DNA of 64,000 bases from Glandiceps talaboti. Lineage: Eukaryota; Hemichordata; Enteropneusta; Spengelidae. Of this stretch, positions 46,601-57,754 are shown piece after piece (the first letter of the stretch is position 1; each line of letters begins with the position of its first letter). Where the stretch lies: contig NC_135567.1 in the NCBI RefSeq assembly GCF_964340395.1, positions 6,639,399 through 6,703,398 on the forward strand, read 5' to 3'. Made by a program: the position numbers and the translations under genes. The notes beneath the pieces are model-generated. The model had not been told where the DNA came from. It did no database searches and saw nothing but the letters and a program-made list of their open reading frames with translations.

Positions 46601-49063
46601 CCTGTTACCCAAATAACCATACACAAATCATACAAAGTACCATACACAAACCAAAAGGGAAACCACATCAAACTGTCATGTGTTTTCTTTACTTCGCAGA
46701 CAAGAGACAAAATTTGTCCGAGCTCACAAACCACGCTTCACACACGTTGACTAGATCCGTGTAATAAATATCATTAGGTGGGGACAATCAAACAGTTGCA
46801 TGATTGAGTGGACAATTGTTTTATTCCAACATGGACGTATTACTAATACATTCATGGTTAAAACGAAAGTTGTGTTTTTCTTCAACTGTGTATAAGACAA
46901 AACATATTCTTATATATTTGGAACAACATTTTTAACTTTTATGTCAAAATCATCGAAAAAACAGACAAACAACGCCACATTTCAGGATCACCATTCCAAA
47001 CAAAGTTATCCTCGGGTACAAAGAAAGAACACATGCGTCAACATTTGTGTGTAAACTGTAAAGTGGATACTACTTCAACCTCTCATGATTTCATTTGATA
47101 GAAAATAAAGACAAACCAAAAGATCAAACCGAAGCTTTTAGTGGCGAGTATTTATTGGATGTACAACATCAAACAATAAAACACAATGCAGTGGAACTCC
47201 GGCAAGAAATCAGTGCCACACATTATTGCTTGAAAGTCTCGAGTTGCTCCCCTCTAAGGTAAAATTTCAAATGAAAATTCCAACGTAGTCAATATATCAT
47301 GTATTAATGTATAGCAATATAGACAGGAAAGTGTTATCCACAACCATTTTTATTTATAAATCAAGCAAATTCAAACCTTTACAAACCCAAAACTACATAA
47401 AACATGAAACAAAAAAAAAACAGCTCAGAGTTTAAGTATTAATTTTTGTTTGAAATGTCCATTACAATAATATCATGTTACCATGGCAACTTGTAATATC
47501 TGATCTTAATAAAATTCAACATTGATTAAGTTTTGTCAATGAATAATAAAAAAGTAATAACCTAGTTAAGATAAAAATAATAATTGATAAACGTGAAAGT
47601 CTTACAAATACACATTCATCATTGCTGACAAAGATAACACTGTCACCTAGTTAAGATAAAAATAACAATTGATAAACGTGAAAGTCTTACAAATACACAT
47701 TTATCATTGCTGACAAAGATAACACTGTCACCATGAATATTATATTTTCCCATTTTTAAAACTGTAATTTATATTCGATATAAAATGTTCAACTGAGTAC
47801 TTTGAGGCTTTCTATTTAAAATTTTGTGATTAAGTATGAATATACTATAAATTGTTAGTACTAACTACAGAAAAAATGGAAAATATTGATGAGCTTTGTT
47901 AAGACACATTTAAATTGGTATAAACAATTTCATGTCTAATCATGTTATTATGAAAATAATATAAATTGTTAATAAAGATTAATAAAGTACTAATGATACA
48001 AAAATAGAAATTTTGACGATTATATATATTTCAATTGTATCAACAATTTCATTTCAATTATTTATGTACATTTCTCACTTACAGGAAGTATTTTAATGAT
48101 ATGTAAAACACTTTTCAGTGCAGGTATATGTACTAGGCCCGTCTTAGGTTATAATTATAAAACAAATCCTTGGACCTATTTATGATCTCATTGGTAATTA
48201 TTCACTCTTTTGTTTCCACATACTCTAGGTCTAAATCATTTTTATTGGAAACAATGAAAAAAACGTTGTTTTTGACCACATTTTGAATTAATATATCAGT
48301 TTGATTATGAGTTATCATATTTTGTATGTAGATATAACTATCCCTGTGTGTCTTTTTAAGACATATATTGTATTCTTTGACATGTATTTCTATTTCTATC
48401 TATGGTTTATTAGGTGAAAATACATGTATGGAAATATGACATCCACACCTGCCTCAAAACTTTCAATGTAATCAGATGTCTTCATTGGATGACGTCATGA
48501 GTATTTGTATTTGTTCTCATATCTTCTACTTACAAAGTGTACTTTGAATTTCTCTGTAAGTATGCAATGCTTTATTTTCATACTTTGTCTTTCCATATCA
48601 CAGCATATTCACATGTTGTTATTTTTCTTGGCAAGGTGACACTTGTTATGTATTTACACACATGTTATGTATTTATTGTAAACATACCCTGCATGATATG
48701 TTTGTTTATTTGGAAATAAACAGAGTTTAATTATCTGACAAATAGAACCTAAACAAACATGTACAGTTTGCCCTCTACACAGTTTGTTTATTCTTTACAC
48801 ATCTGTTCATTTTGACATTATGTAATTTTTAAATATAATCAACACATTGCTATGTTTGTTTTTGTCTAGTTTGCCAATATTGTAAGGCATTGGTAAGGTT
48901 ACCATCATATTAATTGTTCAATCATTATTGTAAGGAATTTGGTAAGGTTACCATCATATTGATTGTTCAATCGTTTTTGAAAGGCATTGGTAAGTTTACC
49001 ATCATATTGATTGTTCAATCCTTATTTTTTCATGTTGTACTCTTACGTTGTTTGTTTTGATTT
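46601..49063. other. AT-rich intergenic region and probable 3' UTR
   Basis: It contains a direct duplication of 85 bp at 47561-47730 and three copies of a roughly 48-bp unit at 48881-49025 (GGTAAGGTTACCATCATATT). The latter lies just downstream of the glycosyltransferase stop codon, so it may be in its 3' UTR. Several TTTATT words (AATAAA on the minus strand) lie at 48700-48790. No gene otherwise. Confidence 0.5.
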
Positions 49064-50276
49064 TTACTTTGCCAACATTTGGAGAAATTGGTCATGTGAC
49101 TCCTTTATCGCTTGAAGACTCCTTAAGAATTCCTTGACATCTTGGGCTTTCTTGAAGTAGTCTTTGTATTTTTGAAGCACCTTCAATATACTTGTCTTCC
49201 ACTTGTCAACATCACTATCTCTACCAGTTTCATTCAGGCTAACATCAACTATCATATGATCTGCATCAAGTCCAAAATGTTCGGTCAAGAATTCTGCCAA
49301 TCCTGAGTTGCTGGTAATTAGGGAAGGGATTCCTGCAGCAATAGCTTCCATCCCAACCATTCCGAATGGTTCGGTACGTGATGGCATCAGGAAGAGATGA
49401 CTCTGCTTGAGGTCTTTCTGTATCTTATCCTGTGTTCCATACGGATAAAGATTACACTTGAGGTGCTTTGAATCAACATGCTTTAGTATGTATCCTTTAC
49501 TCTCGTCATGTTGTCCCTTTGGAATTCCTCTTATATTCCAAACAGGGGTCTTCAGACCAACTTGATGGTAGCTGTCACAGACTTTGCTTATAGAAGCTGC
49601 TGCAACATCATATCCTTTCAGGTTTCCAACACCATGTACTCTACCAAATGTGAGGACTTGGACTGGATGATGCATCTGTGGTTCTTTGATAGTTATACCA
49701 AAAAAGGCTTTGTCAGGATACGGAATATACTGCATGTGCTCAACTGATTGGTCCAAACATCTGAATTTGTTGTCAAAGTGGTTGAACATTTTTGGACCGA
49801 CAGAGAAAAATGCATCTGCCTCTTCAGCTTGCTCCAGTATTCGTTCTTCCTTCTCTTCTACCACTTCCGGTGTACCACCTTCTTTATAGACCTCAATGTC
49901 TTCAGGAATGACGTGAGAGAATAAGAAGACCTTCTTATCTTTGAAGCGTCTTCTCCTGATATCAAGAGCACCCTCAGATGTAAGAGGAATGTGGCCGATG
50001 ATCACTTCCAAGTTTGGAATTTCTTCCAACTTGGGGAAATATGTCTGATGTGCCTCATTTAATGCAGTCAAGTCTAACCTAACCGTACCTTTCTTGATTG
50101 CAGTGATGAGATGAATACCTGCTTTATCTGCATCATCTTTCTCTTCCTGATTGGCTTCAAGTGCTGTGACATGTACATCAAATCCATCTTCTTTAGCTTT
50201 CTTGGCTATCTGACAGTGAACCGTAGATATACCTCCCTTTGAGGTTCCCCACTCATCATTTAGTATTAACACACTT
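49064..50276 (-). CDS. Roc-COR-glycosyltransferase gene, last exon: GT4-type glycosyltransferase domain
   Basis: This exon of 403 codons ends at TAA 49064-49066. It opens after ACCAACAG; one base completes an Arg codon from exon 52238-52280. The GT-B fold is seen as SVLILNDEWGTSKGGIST (N-terminal Gly-Gly loop), LTFGRVHGVGNLKGYD (start of the C-terminal half) and the E-x7-E signature EPFGMVGME followed by AIAAGIPSLITSNSGLAEF. Such retaining enzymes move a sugar from a nucleotide sugar; the acceptor here is unknown. An ATG at 50338 exists, but a stop lies just upstream and splice phases fit the acceptor, so this is a terminal exon of the Roc-COR gene and not a stand-alone gene. No signal peptide is seen, so a cytosolic role is inferred. 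Confidence 0.88.
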
Positions 50277-50626
50277 CTGTTGGTTAAAATGGACCTGATT
50301 AAATCTAACGATATTACATGACTATCACTATTTATCATATGTCCGAAATTTAGATGAAAAACTAAATATATTGTCGCTTATTGTCTTTCTCTAGATAAAA
50401 TGCATGGAAAATCAGTCTTGCATAAAACTACAACACTGTACCTTTGATAATGTAAACTACATCTCTTAATTGGTAACATTATTTTAATGCTGGATGTAAC
50501 TTTAAATCATAACTAGTGTATTGATTGATAAAGACATTACACTGTAGGTGATTGCTTATTTGAAATAAATTAGAGAGAATGTGATAATGGTCTTATAATA
50601 CATAGTAGTAGTAGAATCATTGACAG

Positions 50627-50719
50627 GTGGAAATATTGAAAAGCAAATGAAGAAGCTGCATTTATCTGAACCAAAGGCTGGTGAAGAAGTGGTCGAAGAA
50701 TCAGGATTGACTGGTCAAG
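50627..50719 (+). pseudogene. Inverted copy of a linker exon
   Basis: Plus-strand copy of exon 52731-52802, with TGACAG before and GTGAGATAATTG after it, and the same intron phases. It is open throughout and 21 bp longer (seven extra codons, LHLSEPK). Similarity extends into the following intron, to about 50842. Since the gene is on the minus strand, this copy cannot be spliced into it as it stands. It may be a relic of an inversion, or act as a pairing partner in the pre-mRNA. Confidence 0.75.
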
Positions 50720-50841
50720 GTGAGATAATTGTAGTCTTACTTGGCTCATAGAATGACAATTTAATACCCCATGATGCCATCAGAGGTGAAGACATTTGTT
50801 AACTGAAAAATAATTTAGTTTGGCTAGAAAGAGTGGTAATG

Positions 50842-50890
<49 letters not shown>

Positions 50891-50944
50891 ATATATAACG
50901 TAACTATATAATGTGACTGAGTTATATGCAAATATAAGAAATAG

Positions 50945-51850
50945 TACAATGGCATTGTAGCACAACTTAGTTGGCTGTTGCTATGGGCGTGGTCTTGTCG
51001 TTAGGCATATTTGCTAACATCTTGGAATCTTTATCCACATGCCTATTGTTATCTTTGAAATATACACCACCATTTGGCTGTTGGTATGGGCGTGGCCTTG
51101 TTGCTAGGAGTATTTCCATACGTTTTTTGAATGTTTATTTGCTAGCCTATTAATCTGTTATGCTTTTTACGATATACACATTCATTTGACTGTTGTTACT
51201 GACATGGTCTTGTTGCTAGGCATATGTGCATACATTTTCGAAATCTATATTCACTTGCCTACCCTTCCCAGTTTTCATCTTTGCAATATAAACCTTCAAC
51301 TGGCTGTTGCTGTAGGCATGAACTTGCTACTAGGCATATCTACTTGCCTTTTTAAATTCTTTTTTTTTTCACTTACCTACCTGTCCCTGTTGTTATCTTT
51401 GTAATATGCATCATCCTTTTCACTGTTGCTAGGGGCGTGGCCATCGTTTATAGGGCCAGTTGTATCAAAATATTTTGAACAATAACTGCAGAATAACACC
51501 TCCTGAAACATGCCCCATTCATCATGTAGTTTTCAAGATAAATTTGACCAATTTTGAGATTTTTAGACCCAATTTGCATATCGCTAATGTGATGATCATG
51601 TCATATACCGGGTATACAATGCACATCTCCATAGGCATCCCCGTTGAATTCCATCCCAATCTGTTTAGTAGTTTTGGAATTATACATTTTTTACCAAAAA
51701 TAGAAACTGTTAGCCCTAATTTACATATCACTGATAAGAACAGTTCGTCATGAACACTTCTTAAACTATTATCCCCCAAAACGTTCCTATAAAATTGCAG
51801 ACAGTTCTGCCTTTTAGTTTTGGAGTTGTGTTTTGACAAAAAATCATTGT
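50945..51850 (+). repeat. Dispersed repeat with internal roughly 110-bp tandem units
   Basis: The phrase GGCTGTTGCTATGGGCGTGG-like recurs about every 110 bp at 50968, 51078, 51188, 51300 and 51422. A segment with CAATTTGCATATCGCTAATG and TAGTAGTTTTGGAATTATA follows. The same composite occurs at 63185-64000, with the same entry phrase TTGTAGCACAACT. It lies in an intron of the Roc-COR gene. Confidence 0.8.
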
Positions 51851-51989
51851 TTTTGTCAGAAAATGTACATCTCTGACGTGATTATTTTAATTTCAACAAT
51901 GTTCCTTCTACGCGCCATAAGTAATCTCCCTATCAAATACCAAGGCAGTTGGTCTGGTGGTTGTTGAATTATAAGTCGTTTACACACAC

Positions 51990-51995
51990 CCCCCA

Positions 51996-52032
<37 letters not shown>

Positions 52033-52080
52033 AGACATTTTGCCATGCCTACAGCACATTGAATCTCGGTTCAGCTGTTA

Positions 52081-52122
<42 letters not shown>
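51990..52122. repeat. Two (CA)n microsatellites in a short tandem duplication
   Basis: CA runs at 51995-52031 and 52082-52122, each followed by a similar stretch (TTTGCCATGCCTACAGCACATTGAAT versus TTCACCATGCCTATAGCACATTGAAT, in part). This indicates a local duplication of about 90 bp. Confidence 0.8.
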
Positions 52123-52123
<1 letters not shown>

Positions 52124-52237
52124 AGACAGTTCACCATGCCTATAGCACATTGAATGTTCAGCTGTGATCAAAAAATTGACAAATACAAACAAGAATAATG
52201 TGATATAATGCATAACAGAAATCAGTTTTTTCCTCAC

Positions 52238-52280
52238 CTTCCTCTCTGCTGTACATATTTGACACCATCACCGTCGACAC
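52238..52280 (-). CDS. Roc-COR-glycosyltransferase gene, exon of 43 bp
   Basis: It encodes VDGDGVKYVQQRG between TTATTATAG and GTGAGG. Two bases are carried in and two carried out, matching both neighbours. It links the linker exons to the glycosyltransferase domain. It lies between the two arms of the inverted exon repeat. Confidence 0.75.
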
Positions 52281-52730
52281 CTATAATAAAAAAAGGCATG
52301 ATGATTTATGTTACCTATCACCAAAACATGAAAGATGGGTAATGTCCAGTAGAAAATTAGAAGCTATTTGGCAGACATGTATATAAACACATTTATTATT
52401 TCAATTATGACTACATGTACAGGTAACATTTTACAAATAATTTGAACTTAATAATGATTATAAAGACTACAAATCTAAACCTACTCCAAGTATTAAATTC
52501 TATTTTATATCTAACATTGGATTCTTTCCCACACACATATTGAAGGGTGTTTATTTTTGCATCCTGTCTACAGTTTTGTGATAATCATGGCAGAGTTCAA
52601 ATTTTACCATTACCATTCTTTCTAGCCAAACCAAATTATTTTTTCAGTAAGCTAATGTCTTCACCTCTGATGGCATCATGGGGTATTAAATTGTCCTTCT
52701 ATGAGCCAAGTAAGACTACAATTATCTCAC

Positions 52731-52802
52731 CTTGACCAGCCAATCCTGATTCATCGAGCACTTCTTCACCAGCCTTCTTCATTTGCTTTTCAATATTTCC
52801 AT
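52731..52802 (-). CDS. Roc-COR-glycosyltransferase gene, linker exon of 72 bp
   Basis: It encodes GNIEKQMKKAGEEVLDESG between TTTTGACAG and GTGAGATAAT, in phase with its neighbours. The charged sequence is probably a helical linker. An inverted copy is at 50627-50719. Confidence 0.78.
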
Positions 52803-52948
52803 CTGTCAAAACCAGAACATGTACATATGTGATATTATATGTGTTATACTGTGTTTAGTGATATGGTATGTTCTCTGACAAATATCAGCTATTTTCTCAT
52901 AGCATTGAAATTCAAAAGGTAATATAAAATCGCTCGCAATGTTCTTAC

Positions 52949-53049
52949 CTTGACAGTGTAGACTGGCAGCAGCTTCTTTTCTACCCTTGACGTCACCAGC
53001 AAGTGTTATTATTCCCAATGTCTTGCAATACAGACAATCTTGTTTGGCA
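52949..53049 (-). CDS. Roc-COR-glycosyltransferase gene, exon of 101 bp
   Basis: It encodes AKQDCLYCKTLGIITLAGDV and KGRKEAAASLHCQ between TATATGTAG and GTAAGAAC; phases fit. The function of this segment is not recognised. Confidence 0.78.
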
Positions 53050-53346
53050 CTACATATAGAATAAAATCAAATTATCAACACTTTCGTAAATTAAGATGGA
53101 AAGTAAACTGAAACTGGTGTTAAAACATGCATGCAGTCTAGTACTTGTATTTACTTTCACCCTGTTCAACAAAACAAACAAACAAAACAAACAAACAAAT
53201 AAATAAATATAAAGACAGGCACACACGCATACACAATGGCCAAACAAAGTGTGTGTTATGCTTTTTTTTTCATCTGTAACTAATATAAGCAATAATCTTG
53301 TTTTTTCGTAAAAGTAGTAGTTTGGATCGAAGAGGAAACTAATAAG

Positions 53347-53574
53347 TCTAACTGTGAGTGTATGACGCAATGAAATTCCAATGCTATTATCAGTCTAACT
53401 GTGAGTGTATGACGCAATGAAATTCCAATGCTATTATTAGTCTAACTGTGAGTGTATGACACAATGAAATTTCAATACTATTATAATTCTAACTGTGAGT
53501 GTATGAAACAATACAATTTCAATAATATTATAAATCTAACTGTGAGTGTATGACACAATGAAATTTCAATGCTG
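53347..53574. repeat. 47-bp intronic tandem repeat, five copies
   Basis: TCTAACTGTGAGTGTATGAC recurs at 53347, 53394, 53441, 53488 and 53535, with increasing divergence. The sequence is unrelated to the 47-bp satellite at 1118-2580. Confidence 0.9.
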
Positions 53575-53900
53575 GGACTTGACATAAGTATAACATAATG
53601 TGTTAATTCAAGGAGACAAGTCCAAGAGTTGCTAAAAAAATTTTAATAATGGCTGAGTTACAGTAAATATTGGACATGTCTCCTTGAACTAAATCATTAT
53701 GTAAAAGCAGATTTGTGAAATCCCATGACAGATGGTGATATTTTATGAGTCCATGAGTTAGACTAAAGAAATTGTTTTTTCAAATTAATTGATTCTAGCA
53801 ATAGGCAGGGCAGAATAGTGAGTTATGGTAATACACTATTTAGACAATAAGCAAAATGAAACAAAGTATACATCTGAATTATTATAAAGCCTATACCCAC

Positions 53901-53937
53901 CTTATGTCCTGTCCAACTTGAGCCAAATGTCTGAAAT
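53901..53937 (-). CDS. Roc-COR-glycosyltransferase gene, micro-exon of 37 bp
   Basis: It encodes DFRHLAQVGQDI between AAATCTGCAG and GTGGGTAT. Two bases are carried in and two out, fitting the exons on either side. Confidence 0.72.
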
Positions 53938-54089
53938 CTGCAGATTTTGAAAATGAAAAAAAGCACAATATTTTATAAACATGTAGTTGTTTTATTAATT
54001 TGTATAATATGATATCTGAGTGTACGAACATAAAATTATTCCAGGGATAATGGAATATAACTTATTATGAACAAACTTATATTTCTTAC

Positions 54090-54909
54090 CATGGGGTAGT
54101 AAGCTTCTAGCTTCTTCGTGCCTGTTCTTTTTTGCATCAAATACCCTCTTATTCATCTTAGCTTTCTCTAGTACATCCTCATTTGCATAGTATCCTACTT
54201 CTTCAGGTTTGTCGTCTTCTCGAAGCGATCGTTTACTTAGAACGAACTCATCAACATTGGTTCCTGGACATGAATCGAACAGTACATTTGTGACTTCTTT
54301 TGAGACGTATCCAAGCACTCTCTCACAATGGCTGATTTCATTACTATATGCAGCTCTAACACAAATGTGAACAGCTCTTCTGTCGTCCGTCTTGTAGACC
54401 AACGCTTCAACAACATCACTTAATTTTATCTCGCTTATCCATAGATCATTTGGTCGACATTTTTGTTCAGTGAACAACTTGTGAAGGCGGGCTTGTAATC
54501 GTGGGAAGAAACCTGCACTAAAGCTATCTGTTTCATCACGACATTGGATTCTTTTACCATAGTACCACTCTGTGTCACACTTGCTCCACTGATCAGGAGG
54601 CATACTGTGATCAAGAAGACCTGGGATGATGAACTTGGCCTCAGAACTCTCATCGTCAGATGGGTATTTTGCAATGAGCTCAAACTCTTCAAGGAGATGA
54701 ATGAGTGGATCGATTTTAGCATCCTTTCCAAGGACATCTTGGATATCTTGTTTGGTGCATACTCCTGTTTCTGATCGAGGTAGCCTTTTTGCATATTTGG
54801 TGAATATTTCAGTAGCCAGCATTGGACCAAATACTCTGTTACATAACCACTGTGGATCTAATACAACGATATCTTCATTGCCGTTCGTTTTGATTTTGAT
54901 GTATATTAC
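54090..54909 (-). CDS. Roc-COR-glycosyltransferase gene, COR domain exon
   Basis: This exon of 820 bp lies between AATTTTGCAG and GTAAGAAAT. It begins VIYIKIKTNGNEDIVVLDPQ, then WLCNRVFGPMLA, the hallmark start of the COR (C-terminal of Roc) domain of Roco proteins. LIHLLEEFELIAKY and FIIPGLL follow, also typical. COR is the dimerisation and hinge region that couples to the Roc GTPase. The first residues complete the phrase MGE-VIYI from exon 61794-61991, so the 6.9-kb intron between them is well supported. The C-terminal part (KKNRHEEARSLLPH) leads into the linker. I find no kinase domain in the window, unlike LRRK proteins. Confidence 0.88.
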
Positions 54910-55009
54910 CTGCAAAATTGAGTTATAAACTTGTATAAGTGATCGATTATGAATAGTAAACAAGACAAAATGTGTACTATACATAATAATTATCATACCC
55001 AATCACTTT

Positions 55010-55905
55010 AAACTGTATTATTGAGTCTTTGTCGTTGTTGAGTTTTCATTCATAGGTCATGGATCACATAGATTACATTAGTGTTGTAAATAATTCACCC
55101 ATGCACTTGATGCTAACTATGATGGCACTGTTAGCCATCTATTACCCATTGTTACCAAAGGGGCTATTATGCAGCAACTGTTTCCCAAAGCTGGAGGAAA
55201 CAATTGCTACATAATAGCATGAAGTGTAATACTTCAAGACTGTATGATAATTTTGTCAACTTATCAAACATGCATTTTGAAAAATTATACTGAAATCTAA
55301 CAAACAGATTAACGATTATAAGAATACCGATGGTATTGGTTGACAAGATAAACAGACTGTGTGCATTATGTCATTTGACATCACAAAGCTTTTCATATGC
55401 TATTAGTTATGTTTGAATTATGTACAGAATAAAGTTTAATTTGAAATGTGCATTTTGAAGACATAACCTAATTACTGAAAAATTTAGAATATGCAGATAG
55501 TCATTAAAACTAAGTGTTGCATCAATAAGCTTTATGAGACACGTGCACCCTGTTATTACAGATATGTATACGAAATTATACACAACTAGACACTCACACT
55601 CTTCATATATAGCCTAATTACTGGAAATCACTCATTAAGAAAACAGCTTATTAAAACCAAAAGGTACAGCAACAAGCTTTTTAGCGCATGTGCCTTTTGT
55701 TTTGTTTCAAGTAGGTACCAAACTATATTGAACTTGAAATGTGCATTCTTAAGATATAGCCTAATTACCAAAAACATTAATTATGCAAATAGCTCACTAA
55801 TATTCGTGGAACGTTTTCCAAAACCTAACCAGTTCTAGTTGTGACCCAAAATAACGTGCTCCAAATTCCGTTTGAAATGAGCCAGCCGTTGTTTAAGGAA
55901 ACAAT

Positions 55906-56001
<96 letters not shown>

Positions 56002-56180
56002 CAGACCATTCATCCCTAAGTTATAACATACCCTTACGGAAGGTAAAGATGAAACTAAATTTGGACAGTTGAGGAGCCTTCCATAATTACAATACAAGGA
56101 AGGGTAACCTTTTACAAATCAGTTCTTGGGGAATGGCCACACTGAAAGGCATAGCAACATTTTGAGCCGAACTGATAGGA
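55010..56180. other. Intron with (CAGA)n repeat
   Basis: Non-coding intron sequence of the Roc-COR gene. Positions 55905-55997 are a (CAGA)n tetranucleotide run. Three roughly 180-bp diverged copies (AAATGTGCATT..AGATATAGCCTAATTACTG) lie at 55440-55800. Confidence 0.6.
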
Positions 56181-56181
56181 C

Positions 56182-57478
56182 CTAGAGTAGACATCCAAAG
56201 TAAAAGCTAATGAATGTGTTCAGAGAGCACCAGGTTCCTGCCTCAATGACTGACTTAATGGACACGCCAGACCAGAGTGCCCAGGAAGTAGCCACTGCAC
56301 GAACTTCATGAGCAGTAACTTTAGAAAGTTCCTGTGTATCAGCTGTGGAAGAACTGTATGCTACTTTAATAGTATTAACTTTCCACTTAGAAATATCGGC
56401 CGTTATACAATCCAATTTGAGCGGTTCGGCCACAGTGGTGCAACTAGAGATAGTACACACTTTTCCTCTTGAATATTTCTGAGGACTAGTGGTAGTAGGG
56501 GTAGAGGTGGGAAGGTGTAGGCCTCCAACCCCTCCCAACTGAAAGACCACTGCCATTGCTCTGAGATCTGGTACTGGAGATACAAAAAGAGGCAGTCTGC
56601 GATTGAGAAATGTCGCAAACAGGTCAACTACAGGCTTGTTCCACCTGATGAAGATTTGATTGGCTACATTCTGTGGAATCTCCCATTCCGTGGGGCGAAC
56701 TTGGATGCAGCGCGAGAGTGCATCTGCAATCCCGTTGCACTTCTCCGGAAGGTGCCACGCCCTTAGTATTATCTTCCTGTCTTTGCACCAGAACATTAGG
56801 TCCCAGGTGAGATAACATAGGGTCGGTGACCTGGTCCCCCCCCCCATTTTGTTGATGTAAGCCACCACTGTTGTGTTGTTGGTATTGACTAGCACACAGC
56901 GGTGTGACACCAGGTGTTCGACCTGGCAAAGAGCTAGAACAACTGCCTGCATTTCCAACCAGTTGATATGATGACGGCTGGATGGTAGATCCCAAGTACC
57001 TGAGGTCCAGTGGTGGTCCAGATGGGCTCCCCATCCTACCTTGGGTGCATCAGTAAAAAGGAAAATATCTGTTTTCGAACTCGACAATTGTTTTCCTTCC
57101 AACATTGCCTCTTTGTCCAACCACCATCGTAGGTGCGGAAAAAGGGGTGGTAGGATGGGAACCATAGACTCTGCTGATTGGATACTGGGGTGCCAGTGAG
57201 CCAACATGTAGAGCTGAATTGGTCACATTCTGAGGCGTGCCCATGGTGAAATGTCGATGATGGAATTCATCAAACCCAACAGGGACAGAAATAGTTTGGC
57301 TTGTATGCAGGTTTGTTTCGCTACAAGTCTTACCAGTACTACAATCTTGTCTACTCGCTCTTGCGGTGGACAGACTATTCCCTGTTTGGTCATAAAACGC
57401 ATCCCGATAAAAATCATCGATTGCAGCAAGAACAGAGATTTTCTGTTCCTCCATGCCCCACAGGATGTCGTCAGTTAA
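56182..57478 (-). pseudogene. DIRS RT/RNase H and tyrosine recombinase remnants
   Basis: Near 57240-57430 a frame gives VCPPQERVDKIVVLV and LLGLMNSIIDISPWA (reverse transcriptase C-terminal part). After a frame change, 57207-56182 gives HLRWWLDKEAMLEG, LFTDAPKVGWGAHL (RNase H Asp), HHINWLEMQAVVLAL, AYINKMGGGTRSPTL and GIADALSR. It then jumps to TAHEVRAVATSWAL, which holds the H-x-x-R of a tyrosine recombinase, and ends FISFYFG with a possible catalytic Tyr. The middle of the recombinase is absent. Confidence 0.85.
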
Positions 57479-57754
57479 TTTATGCAAGGCGGTAGACAAA
57501 ATCCATTCGTCTGATGTAATGCATTCCCAATGTTTTGCATATAAACTTATACACCCCCCCCCCCCACTGGACCAATGTCCGTGGGGTTCACGGTCCTGTC
57601 GGGAAGGAAGTCAGGAGAACTGCTGACAACTTCCTGACCCCTGTGTTTGATTGGTCGAGGAAGTGGACAGCTTACTCTGCTGACTCGTGTGTCTAGTGTT
57701 CGCAGCCTGAACCAGAACCTTTCTGGGTTTATGAGAGCATTTCTTACTTTGACT

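Noticed and set aside
46237-46764. Several ORFs of 75-140 codons on both strands
   Set aside because: They exist because the G-rich minisatellite lacks stop codons in all frames; the translations are simple repeats.
49064-50338. Stand-alone glycosyltransferase gene starting at the ATG at 50338
   Set aside because: The segment before SVLILNDEWG does not look like protein of this family, an acceptor fits at 50276, and phases match the upstream exons of the Roc-COR gene.
56182-57207. Host gene with an RNase H-like ORF of 341 codons
   Set aside because: The motif order and the fused recombinase end identify a decayed DIRS retrotransposon.
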